A DNA stretch of 64,000 nt from Shinella sp. PSBB067 (GTDB lineage: Bacteria; Pseudomonadota; Alphaproteobacteria; Rhizobiales; Rhizobiaceae): positions 3,959,001-4,023,000 of the forward strand of contig NZ_CP069303.1 in the NCBI RefSeq assembly GCF_016839145.1, given 5' to 3'. A program made the translations under genes and the position numbers. Numbering within the stretch: position 1 is the first letter of the stretch; the number at the start of each line of letters is the position of its first letter. Shown piece by piece: positions 1 to 9,980 of this stretch. The notes under the pieces are model-generated. The model saw only the letters and a program-made list of their open reading frames with translations, was not told the origin of the DNA and did no database searches.

Positions 1-1
1 C

Positions 2-571
2 GCCAGGAAGATCCGCGCGACCGGCGCCGAATATGTCGACGGCCCGGTCTCGGGTGGCGAGGTCGGCGCGAAGAACGCCTCGCTCTCCATCATGGCCGGC
101 GGCTCGCAGGAAAGCTTCGACAGGGCGCTGCCGCTCTTCCAGCTCATGGGCAAGAACATCACCCTTGTCGGCGATTGCGGCGACGGTCAGGTGACCAAGG
201 TCGCCAACCAGATCATCGTGGCGCTCACCATCGAGGCGGTCGCCGAAGCCCTCGTCTTCGCCTCCAAGGCCGGTGCCGATCCGGCGCGCGTGCGCGCGGC
301 GCTGATGGGCGGCTTCGCCTCCTCGCGCATCCTCGAAGTGCATGGCGAGCGCATGGTCAAGCGCACCTTCGATCCGGGCTTCCGCATCTCGCTGCACCAG
401 AAGGACCTGAACCTCGCCCTCCAGGGCGCCAGGACGCTCGGCGTCGCGCTGCCCAACACGGCTTCCACGCAGGAGCTTTTCAATCAGTGCGCGGCCCACG
501 GCGATGCGGGCCTCGATCACTCCGGTCTCGTCACCGCGCTGGAGCGCATGGCGAACCACGCCGTCGCATGA
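2..571 (+). CDS. garR: 2-hydroxy-3-oxopropionate (tartronate semialdehyde) reductase, C-terminal part
   Basis: Partial gene entering from the left edge; 189 residues are visible. It reduces tartronate semialdehyde to D-glycerate with NAD(P)H, in the glyoxylate carboligase route and in glycolate or allantoin breakdown. The visible part opens just before the substrate-binding PVSGGEVGAKNASLS motif of beta-hydroxyacid dehydrogenases. It includes the catalytic-lysine segment GDGQVTKVANQ (Lys codon at 197-199) and the all-helical C-terminal domain. The N-terminal NAD-binding Rossmann fold lies outside the window. The next gene is glycerate 2-kinase, so the pair forms a glyoxylate-to-2-phosphoglycerate module. 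The name is a family-level call; the closely related 3-hydroxyisobutyrate dehydrogenase is the main alternative, but the neighbour favours GarR/GlxR. Confidence 0.88.
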   Translation, partial: ARKIRATGAEYVDGPVSGGEVGAKNASLSIMAGGSQESFDRALPLFQLMGKNITLVGDCGDGQVTKVANQIIVALTIEAVAEALVFASKAGADPARVRAALMGGFASSRILEVHGERMVKRTFDPGFRISLHQKDLNLALQGARTLGVALPNTASTQELFNQCAAHGDAGLDHSGLVTALERMANHAVA

Positions 572-629
572 CGGCCTGGCCGGGCGGGGAGGGGAGCCCC
601 GCCCGGTCACCCCATCCTGAGGAGGAGAG

Positions 630-693
630 ACAGCCCCTCGTCCCGCCGCGCCGTCTTGGAGGAGACGGCGCTGGCTTGCGGATGAGGGGCTGT
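630..693. repeat. Nested palindromic element between garR and the glycerate kinase gene
   Basis: Outer arms ACAGCCCCTC (630-639) and GAGGGGCTGT (684-693) enclose an inner perfect 9-bp stem, GCGCCGTCT (648-656) and AGACGGCGC (663-671), with loop TGGAGG. The structure sits within one transcription unit and is not followed by a T-run, so it looks like an interspersed palindromic repeat and not a terminator. It resembles the CCCCTCAT-type arms of the elements near 16.6 and 31.6 kb. Confidence 0.55.
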
Positions 694-730
694 GTTTATA
701 TGAGCTACCCGCATGACCCGGAGGAACCCC

Positions 731-1999
731 ATGCCGACCATCGCCGACCCGCGCGCCTTTCTCGAACATCTCTTTTCCGTCGCGGTCGACGCGGCCGATC
801 CGGAAAAGGTGCTGGCCGCCAACCTGCCGGAAAAGCCGAAGGGCCGCACGGTGGTGATCGGCGCCGGCAAGGGCGCCGCGCAGATGGCCCGCGCCTTCGA
901 GCGCCTGTGGGATGCGCCGCTGACGGGCGTCGTCGTCACGCGCTACGGCTATGCGGTGCCCTGCGAGCGGATCGAGGTGCTGGAAGCGGCCCATCCGGTG
1001 CCGGACGACAGCGGGCTTCTCGCCTCCGGCCGGCTGATGGCCGCCGTGCTGGGCCTCACCGAGGACGACCTCGTCGTCGCCCTCGTCTGCGGCGGTGGCT
1101 CGGCTTTGCTGCCCGCGCCCGCCGGCGACCTGACGCTTGCCGACGAGATCGCCGTCAATAGGGCGCTGCTCGCCTCCGGCGCGCCGATCAGCGCCATGAA
1201 CGCCGTGCGCAAGCAGGTCTCGCGCATCAAGGGCGGCCGGCTGGCCGCGCTCGCCCATCCCGCCCGCGTCGTCTCGCTGGTCGTCTCCGACATCCCGGGC
1301 GACAATCCCGCCCTCGTCGCCTCCGGCCCGACCATCGCCGACGAGACGACCCGCGCCGATGCCCTACGCCTCATCGAGCGCTACCGCCTCGACCTGCCGG
1401 AAGCCGTGATGCGCCATATCGAGGACGGTACGGATGAGCCGCCGCTGCCCTCCGATCCGCGCTATGCCCGCAACGAGGTGAGGCTCGTCGCCTCCGCCGC
1501 CGTCTCGCTGGAAGCCGCCGCGGCCGCCGCGAAGGAAGCCGGCATCGAGGCGGTCATCCTCTCCGATGCCATCGAGGGCGAAGCCTCCGAGGTCGGCCGC
1601 GTGCATGCCGCCATCGCCGCGGAAGTCGTGCGTCGCGACCGGCCGTTCCACAAACCCGTCGTCATCCTCTCGGGCGGCGAAACCACCGTGACGATCAGGG
1701 GTAAGGGCAAGGGCGGCCGCAACGGCGAGTTCCTGCTCTCCTTCGCCTGCGCCACCGACGGCCTTCCGGGCCTTCATGCGCTCGCCGCCGATACGGACGG
1801 CATCGACGGCTCGGAGGACAATGCCGGCGCCTTCGCCGACGGCACCACGGTCTCGCGCCTCGCCGACAAGGGCAAGGACGCCGCCGAGTTCCTGTCGCGC
1901 AACGACAGCTGGACCGCCTTCGACGCCCTCGGTGACCTCTTCGTGCCCGGCCCGACCGGCACCAACGTCAACGATTTCCGGGCGATCCTGATTCAGTAG
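731..1999 (+). CDS. Glycerate 2-kinase, MOFRL family
   Basis: A 422-residue cytosolic protein of the class II glycerate kinase family (GckA/TtuD; often misannotated as hydroxypyruvate reductase). It phosphorylates D-glycerate to 2-phosphoglycerate with ATP. Family marks are GAGKGAAQMARAFE near the N terminus, the glycine-rich VCGGGSALL, VRKQVSRIKGGRLA, and the C-terminal MOFRL part with ILSGGETTVT, GKGGRNGEF and ADTDGIDGS. The length is usual. The ATG at 731 is chosen because GGAGGA (about 720-725) precedes it by 5 nt; an in-frame ATG at 713 lacks such a site. It follows garR on the same strand, whose product is its substrate. An alternative role in tartrate or serine-cycle metabolism is possible. 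Confidence 0.9.
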   Translation: MPTIADPRAFLEHLFSVAVDAADPEKVLAANLPEKPKGRTVVIGAGKGAAQMARAFERLWDAPLTGVVVTRYGYAVPCERIEVLEAAHPVPDDSGLLASGRLMAAVLGLTEDDLVVALVCGGGSALLPAPAGDLTLADEIAVNRALLASGAPISAMNAVRKQVSRIKGGRLAALAHPARVVSLVVSDIPGDNPALVASGPTIADETTRADALRLIERYRLDLPEAVMRHIEDGTDEPPLPSDPRYARNEVRLVASAAVSLEAAAAAAKEAGIEAVILSDAIEGEASEVGRVHAAIAAEVVRRDRPFHKPVVILSGGETTVTIRGKGKGGRNGEFLLSFACATDGLPGLHALAADTDGIDGSEDNAGAFADGTTVSRLADKGKDAAEFLSRNDSWTAFDALGDLFVPGPTGTNVNDFRAILIQ

Positions 2000-2052
2000 T
2001 CCAAGCGGGAAAGCTCCGGCACGCCGGAGCCTTTAACCTCGCTCCACCCGCT

Positions 2053-2141
2053 GTCGTCATCCTCGGCCTTGTGCCGAGGATCTGCCAACGCATTGAAATA
2101 TCGAGACGTTGCAGATGCTCGGGACAAGCCCGAGCATGACG
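2053..2141. repeat. Interspersed palindromic repeat, family A, copy 1
   Basis: This segment reads TCGTCATCCTCGGCCTTGTG near its left end and ends in CGGGACAAGCCCGAGCATGAC. It carries two local inverted repeats (CCTCGGC/GCCGAGG and CTCGGGAC/GCCCGAG) and terminal GTCAT/ATGAC. A clearly related copy lies at 43993-44080 with the same order of motifs. This is the GTCATCCTCGG-type repeat that I recall as common between genes in Rhizobiales chromosomes. Confidence 0.7.
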
Positions 2142-2172
2142 GAGGAGAGGTTTGCGGTTCTATTGAACATGC

Positions 2173-2203
2173 AAAAAAAAGCCCCGGCGCTGCCGGGGCT
2201 TTT
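2173..2203 (-). terminator. Rho-independent terminator downstream of dnaJ
   Basis: Perfect 9-bp stem AGCCCCGGC (2180-2188) and GCCGGGGCT (2192-2200) with a 3-nt loop. Read on the minus strand it is followed by eight U residues (A-run 2173-2180 on the plus strand). It lies 20 nt past the dnaJ stop. The four T residues on the plus side allow weaker termination of rightward transcription too. Confidence 0.85.
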
Positions 2204-2223
2204 CGTTCGGGTCTTCAAGGCGA

Positions 2224-3357
2224 TCAGCCTTCGAAGAATTCCTTCATCCGGGCGAAGAAGCCCGACGATTCCGGGTTGTTCTCCTTCGAGGAAATCTCCT
2301 CGAACTCTTTCAGCAGCTCGCGCTGGCGCTTGGTGAGCTTCTGCGGCGTCTCGATCTGGATCTGGATGTAGAGATCGCCGACCTGGCTGGAGCGCAGCAC
2401 CGGCATGCCCTTGCCCTTGAGGCGGAACTGCTTGCCGGGCTGAGTGCCCTCGGGCACCGAGACGCGCGACTTCGTGCCGTCGAGCGTCGCCACGTCGAAG
2501 GTGCCGCCCAGGGCCGCCGTCGTCATGGAGATCGGCACGGTGCAGTAGAGGTCCGCGCCGTCGCGCTGGAAGAATTCGTGCGGCTTCACCGACAGGAAGA
2601 TGTAGAGGTCGCCCGCGGGCCCGCCGCGAAGGCCGGCTTCGCCCTCACCGGAAAGGCGGATGCGCGTGCCGTCCTCGATGCCGGCGGGAATGTTGACCGA
2701 CAGCGAGCGCTCTTCCGTGACGCGGCCGTTGCCGTGGCACTTTGTGCAGGGGTCGCTGATCGTCTGGCCGCGGCCGTGGCAGGTCGGGCAGGTGCGCTCG
2801 ATGGAGAAGAAGCCCTGCGCGGCGCGCACGCGGCCGGAGCCCTGGCAGGTGGCGCAGGTCTTCGGGCTGGTGCCGGGCTTGGCGCCCGAGCCGGAACAGA
2901 CGTCGCAGGTGATCGATGTCGGCACGCGGATCTGCGCGTTCTTGCCGGCATAGGCCTCTTCCAGCGAGATCTCCATGTTGTAGCGAAGGTCGCCGCCGCG
3001 CTCGCGTCCACCGGAGGAACGCCGCTGCCGCCCGCCGCCCATCATCTCGCCGAAGATGTCCTCGAAGATGTCGGAGAAGCCGCCGCCCTGGAAACCGCCG
3101 CCGCCGAAGCCGCCGCCGCCCATGCCGCCGTGCTCGAAGGCCGCGTGGCCGTAACGATCGTAGGCCGCGCGCTTCTGCGGGTCCTTCAGCATCTCGTAGG
3201 CTTCGTTGACGTCCTTGAACTTCTGTTCCGCAGAGGCATCGCCCGGATTCTTGTCCGGGTGATACTTCATCGCCATCTTGCGGAAGGCGCTCTTCAGCTC
3301 CTTCTCGTCGGCGGTCCGGGAGACACCCAGCGTCTCGTAAAAATCAGCTTTTGCCAT
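2224..3357 (-). CDS. dnaJ: Co-chaperone DnaJ (Hsp40)
   Basis: A 377-residue class I J-protein that stimulates DnaK ATPase and delivers unfolded substrates. The J domain covers about residues 1-70 with HPD at 33-35. A Gly/Phe-rich linker follows (about 75-130, [16 protein letters not shown]). Four CxxCxGxG zinc repeats come next ([32 protein letters not shown]), then the C-terminal substrate-binding domains. Length and domain order are those of full DnaJ. It lies downstream of dnaK on the same strand with a 229-bp gap and ends at a strong terminator, so it is probably co-transcribed from the dnaK heat-shock promoter and perhaps also from its own promoter. Confidence 0.98.
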   Translation of the reverse strand: MAKADFYETLGVSRTADEKELKSAFRKMAMKYHPDKNPGDASAEQKFKDVNEAYEMLKDPQKRAAYDRYGHAAFEHGGMGGGGFGGGGFQGGGFSDIFEDIFGEMMGGGRQRRSSGGRERGGDLRYNMEISLEEAYAGKNAQIRVPTSITCDVCSGSGAKPGTSPKTCATCQGSGRVRAAQGFFSIERTCPTCHGRGQTISDPCTKCHGNGRVTEERSLSVNIPAGIEDGTRIRLSGEGEAGLRGGPAGDLYIFLSVKPHEFFQRDGADLYCTVPISMTTAALGGTFDVATLDGTKSRVSVPEGTQPGKQFRLKGKGMPVLRSSQVGDLYIQIQIETPQKLTKRQRELLKEFEEISSKENNPESSGFFARMKEFFEG

Positions 3358-3586
3358 TCGGGTTCACGTCCGTTTCAGGGGAACGGTCTTTTTATTATGG
3401 ACCGGGAAGCTTGCCTTGGCCTCACGCATGCGAAAAGGCGGAAGCCGGGGCGAAGGGGAAGGCCATGACGTCGTCGCCGCGATAAACGGGAGTGATCATG
3501 CTGCCTTGTTTCCCTTCGCGCTGACGTCCGCCTTTTCACTATCCGTTGCACCGGCCGCGTCAAGCGCGGCCGGCATGTCTGGAGGC

Positions 3587-5491
<1,905 letters not shown>

Positions 5492-5599
5492 GTCATTCTC
5501 TCCTTGAAGCGAACTGCCGGAACCCATTCAGGCATTCTTTTGGCAGCCCCTAATGGTATGGTCTTGTCGAAAACCCCGGCCTGAACCGGAGCTTTGCGG

Positions 5600-5631
5600 G
5601 GTATATAAGGACCCCTCCAGACGACTGCAAG
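5600..5631 (-). promoter_or_regulatory. Putative RpoH (sigma-32) heat-shock promoter of dnaK
   Basis: On the minus strand, CTTGCA (5631-5626), a 16-nt spacer and CTTATATACC (5609-5600). This fits the alphaproteobacterial heat-shock consensus I know, CTTGAC-N16-18-CYTATNTNNG, except in the last bases of each box. It is about 110 nt upstream of the dnaK start, leaving a leader of roughly 100 nt. Confidence 0.65.
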
Positions 5632-5977
5632 ACATGGACGAGCCGCAAAGCTCGCGAAATCAGCGTGTCCGGGAGGAATTCGTACGCCATCGGCGCTCCG
5701 CGCAATCAACCGCATTCGCGCGCGGGTTTCAAGGGACTGTCTGCGGTTCCTCGCGGCGCTGCGGGAGGAGGGTGGGCGGAAGTACGGAAACGGCGAGGCA
5801 CCATCCGCCGCGCCGGGATGAGCAGCGGTGTTCCGATGGCAATGGCCGCGGGAAACGTACAGCATATTCAATGGGCTGACCGAATCCATTCGCTTTTTCC
5901 AGCGTCAATTCATCCCCGCTGCCTCAAGCTACGCACACAATGATCCGGTTGAACGATGAAACGGACTGCGTGGCAAA
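5632..5977. other. Gene-free stretch upstream of dnaK with possible decayed coding sequence
   Basis: I see no convincing intact gene here. Between in-frame TGA codons at 5819 and 5957 the plus strand, in the same frame as the toxin-like gene that follows, reads like protein (for example YSIFNGLTESIRFFQRQF). This may be the remnant of a longer N-terminal part of that gene. Otherwise nothing recognisable. Confidence 0.3.
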
Positions 5978-6688
5978 ATGATCCCGACGGCCCCAGGCTT
6001 TCTCCAAACAAGTTACCGGTATGCGGCAATGGCCGTCGAAATCCGCGCCCTTGCGTTGCGCTTCCAGTTGAAGGCCGGCTTCCGCCCCGAGCAGCCGCGT
6101 GTACCCCCGGGTAATCCCGATGGCGGGCAATGGGTTGCCGAAGGCGACGGCAGTCGACCGATCCTCATCAGCCGCCGCGGTCCGCGCGGCGCAGGACAGG
6201 TTCGTATTCTCGGCAGGTGGCAGGCCATCACGCCGGCGCAGGAGGCACGACTGGCGGTCAGTGTCGGCCGAATGCGGGAGGCTCTGCGCTCCGTTCAGAA
6301 GCGCGAACCGAACTGGAAGCCGACGCCGCAGGTCTATGAAACGGTCGAGGGGCTGATCCGCGCGAACGAAGCAACGGCGCAGGAAGCTATGCTCCGCGCA
6401 CTACAGCTAAGATTGCCGCGCACCGGAATTGGGCCGTATGCAAAAGAGTGGCTTGTTGCGCCGGAAAACAACAGGCGTTTTACCAGGCCAGAACAAATGG
6501 AGATCGATCGCATTGGCCGCACCCATGGATGCCATCGTTGTGGCGTAAAAACGCCTGGCACGCCTCGAGGCCATTTTATTGGCGATCACCAAGTGCCAAA
6601 ATCAGTTGGCAAACCAAGCAGGATTTACCCACACTGTTGGTGGTGCAGTAACTCGCAGGGCGGGTTTTTATCGAAGGGGAGGCACTAA
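5978..6688 (+). CDS. Putative treble-clef (HNH/endonuclease VII-like) nuclease toxin
   Basis: A 236-residue protein with no close family I can name. Residues 40-53 hold RVPPGNPDGGQWV, a motif I recall from many Hyphomicrobiales effector-like proteins. A charged helical middle follows (about 85-145). The C-terminal 55 residues look like a zinc-stabilised nuclease fold: CHRC (185-188), His199, DHQ (203-205), then CWWC (220-223) and SQGG. CxxC, central DH and a second CxxC is the layout of endonuclease VII-type His-Me nucleases. No signal peptide or membrane segment is visible. The stop is 3 nt before a small downstream gene, as in toxin-immunity pairs. Base composition is visibly lower in G+C than its neighbours, suggesting transfer. 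The start is uncertain: no clear ribosome site precedes 5978, and ATG 6029 is an alternative. Function is inferred, not shown. Confidence 0.6.
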   Translation: MIPTAPGFLQTSYRYAAMAVEIRALALRFQLKAGFRPEQPRVPPGNPDGGQWVAEGDGSRPILISRRGPRGAGQVRILGRWQAITPAQEARLAVSVGRMREALRSVQKREPNWKPTPQVYETVEGLIRANEATAQEAMLRALQLRLPRTGIGPYAKEWLVAPENNRRFTRPEQMEIDRIGRTHGCHRCGVKTPGTPRGHFIGDHQVPKSVGKPSRIYPHCWWCSNSQGGFLSKGRH

Positions 6689-6691
6689 CAA

Positions 6692-7060
6692 ATGACTGTG
6701 CAACACATGTCGATCGCCCCAGAATATATAAGCTTTTATGTTGCAGGTCGCCGGGATGTTGATGTTCCGGTTCATATGGACCGGCAGGGAATCTTCGTTT
6801 CCGATGATTGCGTCAACATCCCGGCATATTACTGGAGTGACGGAGATACGAATGTGACGTTCGGGCCGTACTCCGAAATTGTAGAGGCTCGGAAGCCGGA
6901 TTCCGACACTGTTTTGAATACACCAAACAGAGAAATCATTCTGTTTGACGCGAATGAGCCTCAATACGCCATTGCGCAGGTGCCATACACGAAAACCCGT
7001 ATCCGGGTCTGGATGGATCACCCGGTCGAACCGTCAAACGTAACCATCGCCTGGGGCTGA
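6692..7060 (+). CDS. Small hypothetical protein, candidate immunity protein for the upstream nuclease
   Basis: A 122-residue protein that I do not recognise. It begins 3 nt after the upstream stop, so the two are surely co-transcribed and probably translationally coupled. It is acidic, without signal peptide or membrane segment, and mixed alpha/beta in pattern (ISFYVAGRRDVDVPV, IILFDANEPQYAIAQVPYT, RIRVWMDHPVEPSNVTIAW). Many AT-rich codons (aat, ata, tta) set it apart from the GC-rich chromosome and match the preceding gene. A tightly linked small gene just behind a nuclease-like gene suggests an immunity protein or antitoxin; this is from context only. It is convergent with the PBP1A gene, 23 bp away. 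Confidence 0.6.
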   Translation: MTVQHMSIAPEYISFYVAGRRDVDVPVHMDRQGIFVSDDCVNIPAYYWSDGDTNVTFGPYSEIVEARKPDSDTVLNTPNREIILFDANEPQYAIAQVPYTKTRIRVWMDHPVEPSNVTIAWG

Positions 7061-7083
7061 AGGGTATTGCCGCCCGTAGGGCA

Positions 7084-9312
7084 TCACCCGCCGGTGAGAA
7101 AATCGAAGAGGGTCGTGCGGCGCGTGCCGGTCCGGTGCTCGCCGCCGACATCGGCCGGTGGGATCAGGCCGTCGTCGAGGGGGACCGCGCCCGTCCGGTC
7201 GGTCGCCACCGCTTCGCCGTTGCCGGCGGGCCGCTGGTCGGTGTCGAGCGTGCGGGAAATGATGTCGAAGAGCTGGTCGCCGCCTTCTTCCGGCGCGGCG
7301 CGGGCCGGGTCCTGCAGCGGGTCGCCGTTCGCGGTGCCGAAGAGCGGGGAGGGTGACAGGCCGGCATGGGCGGCGGTCATGAACTCGCCCCAGGCCTTGG
7401 CGGGAAGTCCCCCGCCCGTCACCTTCTTCATCGACTTGCCGTCGTCGTTGCCGAACCAGACGCCGGTCGTCAGGTTGCTGGTATAGCCGACGAAGAGCGC
7501 GTCGCGGAAGGACTGCGTCGTGCCGCTCTTGCCGGCGGCCGGCCAGCCGGGAATGCGGGCGTTCTTGCCGGTTCCCTCGGTGATGACGCGCATCATCATG
7601 CCGTTCATCATGGAGACGATGTTCGGCTCCAGCACGCGGGGCGGGTTGTCGTAGGTGTTCTCGTAGAGCACCGTGCCGTCCGCTGTCGAGATGCGCCGGA
7701 TGATATGCGGCGTCGCCTTGTAGCCGCCGTTCATGAAGGGCGCATAGGCCGCGGTCAGCTCCACCAGCGTCACCTCCGAGGTGCCGAGCGCGATGGAGGC
7801 GTTCGCCTGCAGCTCCGATTCGATGCCGAGCCGGCGGGCGAGCTTGACCACCTCGCCCGGACCGACCTCCATGACGAGCTGCGCGGCGATGGTGTTCAGC
7901 GAATTGGCGAGCGCGGAGGCGAGCGTCACCTCGCCGCGGTATTTCTGGTCGTAGTTCTCGGGCGTCCACTTGCCGATCCTCACCGGCGCGTCGTTGCGCA
8001 CGGAAAGCGGCGAACGGCCGGCCTCCAGCGCCGCGGCATAGACGAAGGGCTTGAAGGCCGAGCCCGGCTGGCGCCTGGCCTTGGAGGCGCGGTCGAACTG
8101 GCTTTCCGCATAGTCCCGCCCGCCGACAAGCGCGCGGATCGCCCCCGTGCCGTCGATGGAGACGAGGGCCGCCTGCGAGGCGTTGGATTTCGCGCCTTCC
8201 TTGTCGAGCATCGCCGAGAGCGTCTCGTCGGCCTTCTTCTCCAGGTCGAGGTCGATCGTCGTGTCGATGACGAGGTCTTCCTTGATGTCGCCGATCATGC
8301 CGGGAAGCTGCGCCATCACCATGTCGGCGGCGTAGTATTGCGCGCCGGACCAGTAGCTGCGCGCCCGCGCCGGGGTCTGCGACATCGCCGTCTTGATCTC
8401 GTTGTCGGTGACGTAGCCTTCCTCGCGCATGGCACCGAGCACGACCTGCGCGCGCGCTTCCGCCGCCTCCGGGTCGCGGGCCGGCGAAAGGCGGGAGGGC
8501 GCCTTCAGGAGGCCGGCCAGAAGCGCCGCCTCGCCGAGATTGACGTCCCGCGCCGACTTGTTGAAGTAGCGCCGCGAGGCCGCTTCCACGCCATAGGAAT
8601 TCGAGCCGAAGAAGACGCGGTTGAGATACATCGCAAGGATCTGGTCCTTGCTGTATTTGTGCTCCAGCCAGAGGGCGAGCAGCACCTCCTGCACCTTGCG
8701 CTCCAGCGTGCGCTCGGGCGAGAGGAACATGTTCTTGGCGAGCTGCTGCGTCAGCGTCGAGCCGCCCTGGACCATGCGCCCGCTGGTGAGGTTGGTCAGC
8801 ATCGCGCGGGCAAGGCCGAGCGGATCGATGCCGAAATGCGCGTAGAAGCGCCGGTCCTCGATGGCGATGACAGCCTGGGGAATGTAGGGCGACATGTTCT
8901 CCAGCGACAGCGCCTCGCCGCCGGTGAGGCCGCGATTGGCGACGATGTCGCCGTTGACCGACAGGATCTTGACGTTCGGCGGCCGGTCGGGGATCGACCA
9001 GCTCGTGGCGCTCGGCATGCGCGCGCCGTAATAGAGCACCAGCCCGCCGACGCCGATGGCGCCCCAAAGGCCAAGCACGAGGCACCAGTAGACGAGCCTG
9101 CGCAGGAGGCCGAAAATGCCGCCGCGCGAGGGTTCGCGCCGCCGGGCCGAACCGCGCCGCGGCAGCTCGGCCTTCGGCGGCTTGCCGCGGCCCCTGCGCC
9201 CGCCGCCGCCCGCCACGCGATCACCCGCGCCGACGTGGAAATCGTCGTCGTCTCGCCCCGCCGCTCCCTGGAAGGACGGCTCGATGCGCTGGGATTTGCG
9301 GTTGCCTGCCAT
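7084..9312 (-). CDS. mrcA: Penicillin-binding protein 1A, bifunctional transglycosylase/transpeptidase
   Basis: A 742-residue class A PBP that polymerises lipid II and cross-links peptidoglycan at the inner membrane. A basic, Gly/Arg-rich cytoplasmic tail (1-67) precedes one membrane segment (about 68-96). The GT51 domain shows the catalytic IAIEDRRFYAHFG (Glu152) and QGGSTLTQQLAKN. The transpeptidase domain has SAFK at 418-421 (nucleophile Ser418), SLN at 471-473 and KSGT at 595-598. The C terminus is Pro/Gly/Asp-rich and probably disordered. The length suits rhizobial PBP1A/1C-type proteins with a long cytoplasmic tail. It stands alone between the toxin-like pair and a BA14K gene. The paralogue label (1A or another class A enzyme) is uncertain. 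Confidence 0.93.
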   Translation of the reverse strand: MAGNRKSQRIEPSFQGAAGRDDDDFHVGAGDRVAGGGGRRGRGKPPKAELPRRGSARRREPSRGGIFGLLRRLVYWCLVLGLWGAIGVGGLVLYYGARMPSATSWSIPDRPPNVKILSVNGDIVANRGLTGGEALSLENMSPYIPQAVIAIEDRRFYAHFGIDPLGLARAMLTNLTSGRMVQGGSTLTQQLAKNMFLSPERTLERKVQEVLLALWLEHKYSKDQILAMYLNRVFFGSNSYGVEAASRRYFNKSARDVNLGEAALLAGLLKAPSRLSPARDPEAAEARAQVVLGAMREEGYVTDNEIKTAMSQTPARARSYWSGAQYYAADMVMAQLPGMIGDIKEDLVIDTTIDLDLEKKADETLSAMLDKEGAKSNASQAALVSIDGTGAIRALVGGRDYAESQFDRASKARRQPGSAFKPFVYAAALEAGRSPLSVRNDAPVRIGKWTPENYDQKYRGEVTLASALANSLNTIAAQLVMEVGPGEVVKLARRLGIESELQANASIALGTSEVTLVELTAAYAPFMNGGYKATPHIIRRISTADGTVLYENTYDNPPRVLEPNIVSMMNGMMMRVITEGTGKNARIPGWPAAGKSGTTQSFRDALFVGYTSNLTTGVWFGNDDGKSMKKVTGGGLPAKAWGEFMTAAHAGLSPSPLFGTANGDPLQDPARAAPEEGGDQLFDIISRTLDTDQRPAGNGEAVATDRTGAVPLDDGLIPPADVGGEHRTGTRRTTLFDFLTGG

Positions 9313-9450
9313 AAGCGGTCGGATGAGCCCTCTGGATATCGCCGGTCGGTGGACCTTAAATGCGGCGATTTAAGGGGTCGTTAAGAAGCGGTGAACGCGC
9401 CGCTGTCAATTCGACGGGTACGGGCGGCCCGAAGGCCGCCCGCGAAGGTA

Positions 9451-9879
9451 TCAATAGTAGGGCGAGAAGCACTGGCGGCGCGGGCCGTAGTTGGGCTGGA
9501 ACGTGTTGTCGTAGGCCCTGTACGAGCGATAGCGCGCATAGCACCAGTCGGTATGGCGCGGGTTGATGCCGGCGTGACGCGGACGGGAATAGCCGTCGTT
9601 GGCGATCGCGCCGCCGATGATCGCGCCGGCGCCGAAGGCTGCCAGCGGATACCACCAGCCGTCCGAGTGGCGGCGATAGCCGTGGCGGTTGTGGCGATAG
9701 CCGCGATGGCCGTTGTACCAGCCGTTGCGGTGGCGGTACTGCACCTGCTCGACATCCGTGCTCTGAGAAACGCCCGCCTTCGGCAGCGGCATGGCGAAAG
9801 CCGGCGCGGATACGAAGGACGTGGCGAACATGGCGACGGCCATGGCGGCGGAAAGGCCGGTCTTGATCGTTGTCTTCAT
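9451..9879 (-). CDS. BA14K-family protein
   Basis: A 142-residue exported protein. It has a signal peptide ([19 protein letters not shown]..., cleavage likely after APAFA), a His/Arg/Tyr/Gly-rich middle ([21 protein letters not shown]), a short hydrophobic glycine segment ([16 protein letters not shown]), and the family's C-terminal [29 protein letters not shown]. The family is named for the Brucella 14-kDa immunoreactive lectin-like protein and is typical of Hyphomicrobiales. The ATG at 9879 is preceded by GGGAGA and starts the signal peptide; an upstream start adds 11 hydrophilic residues. A GC-rich hairpin (9421-9441) lies past the stop but without a T-run. Confidence 0.88.
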   Translation of the reverse strand: MKTTIKTGLSAAMAVAMFATSFVSAPAFAMPLPKAGVSQSTDVEQVQYRHRNGWYNGHRGYRHNRHGYRRHSDGWWYPLAAFGAGAIIGGAIANDGYSRPRHAGINPRHTDWCYARYRSYRAYDNTFQPNYGPRRQCFSPYY

Positions 9880-9980
9880 GTCGGTCTCCCTTGGTTTTTC
9901 ATTGCTTCCCAATGATCTGGACGGATCGGATCATGAAGCAATGCGACTGAACGGAAGATGAACCGAAACTATTCCTGGTT

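Noticed and set aside
9421..9441. GC-rich hairpin after the BA14K gene as a terminator
   Set aside because: The stem is perfect (GGGCGGC/GCCGCCC) but no T-run follows on either strand.
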